From Pseudomonadota bacterium (GTDB lineage Bacteria; Pseudomonadota; Alphaproteobacteria; Rhizobiales; Xanthobacteraceae), in the NCBI GenBank assembly GCA_023451825.1, contig JAEXYA010000025.1:81571-145570 (forward strand): DNA of 64,000 bases, read 5' to 3'. The notes beneath the pieces are model-generated. The model was not told the origin of the DNA and searched no databases. It saw only the letters and a program-made list of their open reading frames with translations. The position numbers and the translations under genes are program-made. Positions 27,030-33,706 of the stretch are shown here, piece after piece (positions within the stretch are counted from its first letter, which is position 1; every line of letters starts with the position of its first letter).

Positions 27030-27617
27030 TCAGCCGAGCTTGGGCGCCTTGGTCGCGAATTGCTCGTCCTGATAGGTGGCCGGCAAGCTGTTGTTTGCAA
27101 TGGCGTAATCGACGACTTCGCCGAGCAGTTTGTAGCCGAGCGGGGCGAGGGCGCGTTCCCAAAGCTCGCGGGCGGTCTCGCCCTTTTTCACAAAGCAGAA
27201 TTCCTGGGCGGCGATTGCACCACCATCCATGACATCGGCAAGATGATAGATGGTGCCGCCGGCGATCGGATCGCCTTCCTTGATGGTCCACTCCACGGCA
27301 GCGATTCCCCGGTGACGGGGCAGCAACGAGGGGTGATAGCCGATCCCGCCGAGCTTGGCCTTGGCCAGCGCATCCTTGCCGATTCGGGCGTGGCTGTGGG
27401 CCGTGATGATGAGGTCCGTGCCTTCGGCGATCTCGTCAGCCACGACCAGCTTCGGATTGGCCTGCACGGTCACCGGAATGCCGGAGGCTTTGGCAGCGGC
27501 GGCGAGGCGGTCCTCTGCATCAGCAACGACGACGCTGATGATCTCGACCTTGTGGGTCTTCAACTTCTCGAGGGTCGTGACGCCGAAGAATTTGGAGCCG
27601 ACGAGGGTGATGCGCAT
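27030..27617 (-). CDS. Formyltransferase-family protein (non-canonical active site)
   Basis: A 195-residue protein of the methionyl-tRNA/GAR formyltransferase fold. It starts MRITLVGSKFFGVTTLEKL and carries the loop GYHPSLLPRHRG followed by GGTIYHLADVMDGGAIAAQE, the latter holding the conserved Asp. The catalytic triad Asn-x-His...Asp is altered: the Asn position is Gly93 while His95 and the Asp remain. The protein is shorter than Fmt (about 310 residues) and lacks its C-terminal tRNA-binding domain. A related subgroup of formyltransferases with the same GYHPSLLP loop exists, so it is probably functional with another substrate, for example an amino-sugar; this is inference. Confidence 0.8.
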   Translation of the reverse strand: MRITLVGSKFFGVTTLEKLKTHKVEIISVVVADAEDRLAAAAKASGIPVTVQANPKLVVADEIAEGTDLIITAHSHARIGKDALAKAKLGGIGYHPSLLPRHRGIAAVEWTIKEGDPIAGGTIYHLADVMDGGAIAAQEFCFVKKGETARELWERALAPLGYKLLGEVVDYAIANNSLPATYQDEQFATKAPKLG

Positions 27618-27986
27618 GAATGAGGTCCGGTGATCAGAAGCGGGATTGTCCAACAGGGTCTTGGCAGGGTTTTTACCATCAACGCAAGATCAATATCTGG
27701 CCATCCAAAGTCGTGGTCGACCGAGCGGGCCATGCCTCAACCCGGATTTCGAATCGAAATGACGTCGCATCCATAAGGTGCATAACTTTGTAGGAAACCT
27801 TTTTGCGATACGTGTCAGAGTGTCGCGTGCGGCAACGTCGTTATTCGGAATTCCCAATGATTAGCTGTATCTCGCGGCTTGGACGGAGAAGTTATTCCCG
27901 TTCCTAAATCTATTCTAATTGCGGCGCGTTGCCTCGCGCGCACCGTTTACCTAGTCAGCCCGCAATCTTTTGACTGGGGGCGTTGT
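27618..27986. other. Intergenic region upstream of TonB receptor 2
   Basis: 369 bp, AT-richer, with no supported gene. It separates the divergent formyltransferase and receptor 2 promoters and holds the GTTCCTAAAT element at 27900-27909. The receptor frame stays open to 27879 but the receptor homology begins at 27987. Confidence 0.5.
27900..27909 (+). promoter_or_regulatory. Candidate iron-regulatory element upstream of TonB receptor 2
   Basis: GTTCCTAAAT is 78 bp before the receptor start and resembles GGTTCTAAAT before receptor 1 at nearly the same distance; ATTCTAAT follows a few bases later. This is a by-eye match to half of an Irr ICE motif, not verified. Confidence 0.3.
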
Positions 27987-30302
27987 GTGACCATCTACCA
28001 AAACTACAAGAGTCGTCTGTTCGTCGGCGCTGCGACGAGCGTGTTCGCGCTGTGCCTGAGCGGAGCGGGAACTTCACAGGTGAATGCGCAGAGCGCGCAG
28101 ACCAATGTGCTGCCGCCGGTGTCTGTGGACGCGCCTCAGCAGCGCACGCGGGCAACACGCACAGTGCGTACGCGCACGACATCGCAACGTGCGACGCGCG
28201 TCGCACCACGTCAGCCGGTCGAGCAGCAGCCGGTGGCCCCGACGTACACGGTCGGTTCCACCCGCACCATCGGCGCGCCGGCGCCTGCCTATGCAGGCGG
28301 CCAGGTTGCGACGGGCGGCACGCTTGGTCTGCTGGGCAGCCAGAGCGCGATGAACGTCCCGTTCAGCACCGTGAACTACACCGCGCAGCTGATCGAGAAC
28401 CAGCAAGGCCGTACTGCTGCGGATACGCTGATCAATGACGCGTCCGTGCGTGCGACCACCGGTGCCAACGGTTTCAGCGACGAATTCACGATCCGCGGTC
28501 TAACCGTCGGCTCTGGCGACGTCGGCTTGAACGGCCTGTACGGCCTGGTGTCGTCCAGCCGCGTGCCTTCCCAGATCATTGAGCGCATCGACGTCCTGAA
28601 GGGACCGGGTGCTCTGATCAACGGCATGGCGCCGGGCGGCAGCGCCGGCGGCGGTATCAACATCACCACCAAGCGTGCCGGTGAAGTGCCATTCGCGCGC
28701 CTGACGCCGTTCTTCATGAGCGCCGGCAACTACGGTTTGCATCTGGAAACCAGCCAGCGCTATGGCGACAACAAGGAGTGGGGCGTGCGCTTCAACGGCG
28801 TTGCCCGCAACGGCGAAGCGACCATTGACGGCGGCAACTGGCGCTCCGGCCTTGGTGCACTCGGGATCGACTATCGCGGTGAGCGTCTGCGCTGGACCGT
28901 CGATGCCATCTCGCAGAACGACGACACCCGTAACTTCCGTCCGCAGATCAACATCAATGCCAATGTGCCGTTCCTGCCTGCTCCGCCGGATGCGCGTGGT
29001 AACTGGTATCCGGGCACGAAGCTCAAGCAGCGCGACAACACCATCGCGTCGGCACTCGAATATGACTTGACCGACTCGCTGACCGCCTATGCCGGCATCG
29101 GCTATCGCGACGGCCTCAATGAACAGTCATTCCCGGACTCGCGTCCGGGTGCTCCGTTCCCGGGCGGCGTGGACCAGTTCGGTAACTTCCAGGCTTTCGA
29201 CGCTTACTACGATTCCTACAGCAAGACGGTTAGCGGCAATGTCGGCTTGCGATCGAAGTTCAACACCGGCGCTATCAGCCATGCGGTGAACGTCGCCTAT
29301 ACCGGTTACAACCAGGAAAACGGCAACGCCTATGTTGCTAATTCGCAGGCACAGTCGGTGCCGTCGAACATCTATAACCCGTCTCAGATTCCTGCTGTGA
29401 CCGGTGTTCGTCCGTTGCCAGGCAAGGCGGCTGACGTGACGCTGCAAAGCGTCGCTGTGTCCGACACGCTGTCGGTTCTGAACGAACGCGTGCTGCTCAC
29501 CATCGGTGCCCGTCATCAGATGGTGAAGCAGGATAGCTTCAGCACCACCACGGGCGCGCTGACCGGTGGCTACGACGCTGCTGCGACGTCGCCGATGGCC
29601 GGGCTTGTGATCAAGCCGATGCATAACGTTTCGCTTTATGCGAATTATGCTGAAGGCCTGAGCCAGGGCACAGTGATCGGCGCCGGCTTCGCCAATTCCG
29701 GTGCAGTGCTCGCGCCGTTCAAGTCGAAGCAGCAGGAAGCTGGCGTCAAGGTTGACTGGGGCACGATCACGACCACCGCTGCGGTGTTCCAGATCATGCG
29801 TCCGAGCCTCATCACCAATGCCCTCAACGAGCGCGTCTATGACGGGCAGCAGCGTAACCGCGGCGTGGAGTTCAACGCCTATGGTTTGATTGCCCCCGGC
29901 CTGCGCGGTCTGGCGAGCGTCTCGTATATCAAGCCCGAGCTGACGAACCCTGCCGTTGCAGCCCAGCGCGGCAACGATGCGGCCGGCATTCCGAACTGGA
30001 CGGCCTCGGCCGGTCTCGATTGGGATACGCCGTGGGTTTACGGCCTCTCGCTCAATGGTCGCGTGATCTACACCGGTGGCTCCTATCTCACCACCGCGAA
30101 CCTGCCGAACCAGCGCTTCTCTGACTGGACCCGTCTGGATATCGGCGCGCGTTACACGACCACGGCGCTCACCGGCAAGCCGGTTACCTTCCGCGCCAAT
30201 ATCGAGAACGTGACGGGCGAAAATTACTGGATCACCAGCGGCGGTTTCCAGACCGTTGGCAATCCGCGCACCTACATCGTCTCGGCTGCCTTCGATTTCT
30301 GA
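27987..30302 (+). CDS. TonB-dependent siderophore receptor 2
   Basis: A 771-residue outer-membrane receptor, paralogous along its whole length to the receptor at 20082 (for example NQQGRTAADTLINDASVRAT and GVKVDWGTITTT are shared exactly). It has a signal peptide, a TonB-box-like NVLPPVSVDAPQQRTR, an Arg/Thr-rich linker, a plug and a barrel ending TYIVSAAFDF. The GTG at 27987 is chosen because it aligns with the paralogue's ATG (MTIYQNYKSRLF against MTDFTNYRTYLY) and has TGGGGGCG upstream. It heads the operon with DUF4198, DUF3649, PepSY and DUF3325 genes, which supports iron-siderophore uptake. Confidence 0.94.
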   Translation: MTIYQNYKSRLFVGAATSVFALCLSGAGTSQVNAQSAQTNVLPPVSVDAPQQRTRATRTVRTRTTSQRATRVAPRQPVEQQPVAPTYTVGSTRTIGAPAPAYAGGQVATGGTLGLLGSQSAMNVPFSTVNYTAQLIENQQGRTAADTLINDASVRATTGANGFSDEFTIRGLTVGSGDVGLNGLYGLVSSSRVPSQIIERIDVLKGPGALINGMAPGGSAGGGINITTKRAGEVPFARLTPFFMSAGNYGLHLETSQRYGDNKEWGVRFNGVARNGEATIDGGNWRSGLGALGIDYRGERLRWTVDAISQNDDTRNFRPQININANVPFLPAPPDARGNWYPGTKLKQRDNTIASALEYDLTDSLTAYAGIGYRDGLNEQSFPDSRPGAPFPGGVDQFGNFQAFDAYYDSYSKTVSGNVGLRSKFNTGAISHAVNVAYTGYNQENGNAYVANSQAQSVPSNIYNPSQIPAVTGVRPLPGKAADVTLQSVAVSDTLSVLNERVLLTIGARHQMVKQDSFSTTTGALTGGYDAAATSPMAGLVIKPMHNVSLYANYAEGLSQGTVIGAGFANSGAVLAPFKSKQQEAGVKVDWGTITTTAAVFQIMRPSLITNALNERVYDGQQRNRGVEFNAYGLIAPGLRGLASVSYIKPELTNPAVAAQRGNDAAGIPNWTASAGLDWDTPWVYGLSLNGRVIYTGGSYLTTANLPNQRFSDWTRLDIGARYTTTALTGKPVTFRANIENVTGENYWITSGGFQTVGNPRTYIVSAAFDF

Positions 30303-30371
30303 TCGCAAGCAGCAATACGCAGGATCCGTTCGAAGATCGGACAGATTCTAATCGCGTAACGCCATCAACAT

Positions 30372-30397
30372 CGCCGGGGCCGCTTGCGGCCTCGGCG
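30372..30397 (+). promoter_or_regulatory. Strong intercistronic hairpin between receptor 2 and DUF4198 gene
   Basis: An 11-bp GC-rich stem with one G-U pair (30372-30382 with 30387-30397, loop CTTG) lies 70 bp after the receptor stop and 44 bp before the next gene. No U-run follows, so it is more likely a partial attenuator or an mRNA-stabilising processing hairpin that lets the receptor be made in excess over downstream proteins. Confidence 0.5.
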
Positions 30398-30440
30398 CTT
30401 ATCGTTTCCATTCGCGACATCTTACCTTGAGGTGCCTGTT

Positions 30441-31175
30441 ATGAAGAAGTTCGCTGTTGTCGCCGCCACCCTGCTTGGAACCATCGCCTCCGCGCAGGCG
30501 CACCAGATCTGGATCGAACAGGCCGATGGTCAGAACGCTGTCGTGCGGTTTGGTGAGTTCGGCGAAAACCTTCGCGAGGCATCGCCGGGTTTGCTGGATA
30601 AATTCGCCAAGGTGACCGGCACGCTGGTTTCCGCCAAGGGCGAGCAAAAGTCGGATGCGACGAAGACGGCGGATGGTTTCACGCTGCCGTTCAAGGCCGC
30701 GTCGGGCGATGGTGTCGTGGCCGAGGATGCGAACTATCCGCTCTATCAATCCAAACAGCAGGATAAGCAGATCACCGGCTGGTACTATCCCGCGGCGCGT
30801 TACATCACTGGTTTCGCCGCAAAAAAGCCGAAGCTGGTGCTCGATCTCGTACCAACCGGCCAGGACGGTGAATTCAAGCTGTTCTTCAAGGACCAGCCCA
30901 AGGCAAAGACGAAGGTGACGCTGGTGACCCAGTCTGGCTGGTCGAAGGAAGCGCACACCGACGAGCAGGGCGTGGTCAAGTTCGATATGCCGTGGAAGGG
31001 CACCTATGTGGCCGAAGTCAGCTTCACGGATCGCACTGCAGGTGAACGTGCCGGCGCGAACGGGGCCGAAAAATACGACAGCGTGAGCTATGCGACCACG
31101 GTGACTTACGTAAACGCCAGCGGCCTTGCTGCGCTTCCTGCAGGTCCGGCTGCGAAGCCGTCGCCGGCGAAATGA
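30441..31175 (+). CDS. DUF4198 domain periplasmic protein
   Basis: A 244-residue protein with a signal peptide (MKKFAVVAATLLGTIASAQA) and a beta-rich DUF4198 domain (HQIWIEQADGQNAVVRFGEF; KTKVTLVTQSGWSKEAHTDE; GTYVAEVSFTDRTAGERAG). DUF4198 proteins are usually found beside TonB-dependent metal or siderophore receptors and are presumed periplasmic metal-uptake factors. GAGGTG precedes the ATG at 30441. The last four bases overlap the next gene (ATGA), showing operon coupling. Confidence 0.85.
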   Translation: MKKFAVVAATLLGTIASAQAHQIWIEQADGQNAVVRFGEFGENLREASPGLLDKFAKVTGTLVSAKGEQKSDATKTADGFTLPFKAASGDGVVAEDANYPLYQSKQQDKQITGWYYPAARYITGFAAKKPKLVLDLVPTGQDGEFKLFFKDQPKAKTKVTLVTQSGWSKEAHTDEQGVVKFDMPWKGTYVAEVSFTDRTAGERAGANGAEKYDSVSYATTVTYVNASGLAALPAGPAAKPSPAK

Positions 31176-31453
31176 ACGTCTTCGTTCATCGGGTTATTGC
31201 AACAGGCCCGTTGATCGCGCGCATCATCGCGGCGCTGTTCGGCGGCTATGCACTGGCGGCGCTGAGCAGCGTCGCCGTGCTCGCATTGCCGATGAACAAG
31301 GTGCAGGCGGTGATCGCCGGCACGCTGCTGAGTTTTCTTGTCTATGCCGGCGCGGTGATCTGGGTATTTGCTGTGCGCAGCGCAATAAAGGCATGGATGG
31401 GGCTAATCGTGGTCGCCGTGCCGCTGGGCCTTGCGGCTTGGTCCGTATCCTGA
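31172..31453 (+). CDS. DUF3649 iron-uptake-associated membrane protein
   Basis: A 93-residue protein with three hydrophobic segments (about residues 15-38, 44-66 and 73-91) that matches small DUF3649 proteins annotated as iron uptake proteins. It starts on the ATGA overlap with the DUF4198 gene and ends 13 bp before the PepSY gene. It probably forms an inner-membrane assembly with the neighbouring PepSY and DUF3325 proteins; the molecular role is not known. Confidence 0.8.
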   Translation: MNVFVHRVIATGPLIARIIAALFGGYALAALSSVAVLALPMNKVQAVIAGTLLSFLVYAGAVIWVFAVRSAIKAWMGLIVVAVPLGLAAWSVS

Positions 31454-31466
31454 CGAGGTCCGAGCG

Positions 31467-33098
31467 ATGACGACGGAGAACGATCGGGACGATGCTGGCC
31501 GCGGCATCCGCCAAAGCATGTCGGACCTGCACACCTGGGTGGGCCTGCTGCTCGGCTGGGTGCTTTATGCGATGTTCCTCACCGGGACGGTGTCTTATTT
31601 CAAGGATGAACTATCGCAATGGGCGCGGCCCGAACTGGCGCGTCTGACCGACCGTCCCGATGCCGCCGTGGTAGCACAGCGTATCGCCGACACTTTTGCA
31701 AAGATCGCGCCCGGCACGCCGCAATGGAGCGTGCGTCTGCCTGACGATCGCAACAACAGCGCCTATGCGTTCTGGCGCACGGGGCCACGCGAACCTGGAC
31801 AACGCGGCGGCTTCGCCGATGGGCATTTCGATCCCACCACGGGTGAGCGCGTGAATTCACGCGACACGCTGGGCGGCGAGTTCTTCTTCCGCTTCCATTT
31901 CCAGTTCCACTACATGCCGGTGTTTTGGGGCAGGTGGCTCGCCGGCATTGCCGCGATGTTCATGCTGGTCGCCATCATCAGCGGCGTTATCACGCACAAG
32001 AAAATCTTCGTCGACTTCTTCACGTTCCGCTGGGGCAAGGGGCAGCGGTCGTGGCTCGATGCGCATAATGCGTTGTCGGTGTTCGGCCTGCCGTTCCATG
32101 CGATGATCACGTATACCGGGTTGGTCACGATGATGGCGATGTACATGCCATGGGCCGGGCAGATGGCGATCAAGTCGCCGGCCGAGCGACAGCAGATGCA
32201 GGCAGAGCTCAGCGCGTTCACCCAGCCAGGCAAACCGACCGGCCAGAAAGTGCCGCTGGCATCCGTCGAGGATATGGTGCGGCAGGCACAAGAACGTTGG
32301 GGCCACGACAATATCGGTCGCGTCAATGTCTCGCATGCCGGCGACGCCGCAGCGCGCGTGGTCGTGACGCGCGGTGATCCCGGCCGTGTGTCCATGAGCC
32401 CGCAATATATGGAGTTCGAAGGCACCACCGGTAAGCTTCTGTCCGTTCGCGATCAGGTGGGCGGCGCTGCCGAGACGCGCGGCGTTCTCTACGCGCTGCA
32501 TCTCGGTCGCTTCAGCGACACCGTCACGCGCTGGCTGTATTTTTTCGTCAGTTTCACCGGCACGGCCATGGTCGGCACCGGCCTCGTGATGTGGACGGTG
32601 AAGCGGCGACAAAAGCTCCCCGATCCGCAGCGGCCCTATTTCGGTTTCCGCGTCGTCGAGCGGCTGAACATCGCGAGCATCGCTGGACTGTCCATTGCGA
32701 TGACGGCGTTCATGTGGGGCAATCGCCTGCTGCCGACCACACTGGCCGGGCGTTCAAACTGGGAAATCGACCTTTTCTTCATCGTCTGGGCGCTGACGCT
32801 GCTGCATGCACTCCTGCGCCCGGCCAAAGCGGCGTGGATCGAGCAACTCTGGGCAGCAGCTGCTCTGCTGGCTCTGCTGCCGGTCCTGAACGCAGTGACC
32901 ACTCAGCGTCCGCTCTGGCATAGCCTGGTGCAGGGCGACTGGATCTTCGCCGGCATTGATCTGATGTGCTGGGTGCTGGCGGCATTGCATGTCGTGCTGG
33001 CGCTGCGCACCGCGCGACATCAGGTCAAGGTACCGATCAGGCGCAAGGCGGAACGGCAGGCTGCAATGGCCGCCGCGCAGGGCGGGGCGGCCGAATGA
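31467..33098 (+). CDS. PepSY-associated TM-helix protein (putative ferric-siderophore reductase)
   Basis: A 543-residue inner-membrane protein with the PepSY_TM architecture: an N-terminal helix (MSDLHTWVGLLLGWVLYAMF), a periplasmic PepSY-like region, helices around 165-195 and 215-240, then a pair at about 365-390 and further helices to the C-terminus. Conserved histidines at the helix ends (DLHTW, AHNALSVFGLPFHAMITYTG, LYALHLGRF) could ligate heme, as in FsrB/PiuB-like ferric-siderophore reductases. It is fourth in the receptor 2 operon and overlaps the last gene by 4 bp. The role as reductase releasing iron from imported siderophore is inferred from family and context. Confidence 0.85.
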   Translation: MTTENDRDDAGRGIRQSMSDLHTWVGLLLGWVLYAMFLTGTVSYFKDELSQWARPELARLTDRPDAAVVAQRIADTFAKIAPGTPQWSVRLPDDRNNSAYAFWRTGPREPGQRGGFADGHFDPTTGERVNSRDTLGGEFFFRFHFQFHYMPVFWGRWLAGIAAMFMLVAIISGVITHKKIFVDFFTFRWGKGQRSWLDAHNALSVFGLPFHAMITYTGLVTMMAMYMPWAGQMAIKSPAERQQMQAELSAFTQPGKPTGQKVPLASVEDMVRQAQERWGHDNIGRVNVSHAGDAAARVVVTRGDPGRVSMSPQYMEFEGTTGKLLSVRDQVGGAAETRGVLYALHLGRFSDTVTRWLYFFVSFTGTAMVGTGLVMWTVKRRQKLPDPQRPYFGFRVVERLNIASIAGLSIAMTAFMWGNRLLPTTLAGRSNWEIDLFFIVWALTLLHALLRPAKAAWIEQLWAAAALLALLPVLNAVTTQRPLWHSLVQGDWIFAGIDLMCWVLAALHVVLALRTARHQVKVPIRRKAERQAAMAAAQGGAAE

Positions 33099-33391
33099 GC
33101 CACTTCGTCGCCTTCATGCTGAGCCTCGCCGGCTTTGCTGCGCTGGCCAGCGCCACGAACCGGCAGCAGCGCGATCTGTTCGGCAAGGCGCTGCGACCAG
33201 CAACGACGCGCCTCCTGCGCCTGGCAGCGACAGCAGCGCTAGTGGGTGCGCTGAGTGTCCTCGTTGTCCAGCACGGCTGGGGCCTCGGCCTCGTGATGTT
33301 CAGCGGCCATACCAGCCTGGCGGCCGGGGTTATCGTGTGTGGATTGATCGGATATGCGCGGACGCGGGAGCCAAAGCTGCGGCACCGATAA
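33095..33391 (+). CDS. DUF3325 small membrane protein
   Basis: A 98-residue protein with three hydrophobic helices (MSHFVAFMLSLAGFAALASA; RLAATAALVGALSVLVVQHG; HTSLAAGVIVCGLIGYA). It matches DUF3325 proteins that accompany PepSY_TM and DUF3649 genes in iron-uptake operons. It starts on an ATGA overlap with the PepSY gene and is the last gene of the operon, 50 bp before the tRNA-Lys gene on the other strand. Confidence 0.8.
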   Translation: MSHFVAFMLSLAGFAALASATNRQQRDLFGKALRPATTRLLRLAATAALVGALSVLVVQHGWGLGLVMFSGHTSLAAGVIVCGLIGYARTREPKLRHR

Positions 33392-33441
33392 GCCTGCTGC
33401 CGATCAGGGGCGGAATGCTGTCTGGTGATCTGATAGGTTGA

Positions 33442-33516
33442 TGGTGGGCGGGATGGGGATCGAACCCATGACCAGTCGATTAAAAGTCGAATGCTCTACC
33501 GCTGAGCTACCCGCCC
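33442..33516 (-). tRNA. tRNA-Lys (anticodon UUU)
   Basis: A complete cloverleaf on the minus strand: acceptor GGGCGGG/CCCGCCC, D-arm GCTCAGCGGTAGAGC, anticodon loop CTTTTAA (anticodon TTT, reads AAA/AAG), T-arm ATGGGTTCGATCCCCAT, discriminator A and genomic CCA. The first anticodon-stem pair (27-43) is a U-C mismatch, leaving four pairs. There is no tRNA neighbour. Confidence 0.96.
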
Positions 33517-33706
33517 GAAAAATGCCGTTTAACTAAGGCCTGCCGGAAATACCGGCTCCAGAGAGCACGGAGGGGCCGGTCGGCCACGGCCGCGATGGGA
33601 GCCGCAATGCAGCGTATCGCGTTGACCGGCTGTGTAAAAGGCGAGCCCGCCGGGGTCAAGGGCGAGCCTGCGGATTGTGGACATGAACTGCCCGGCTGCC
33701 AATGCC

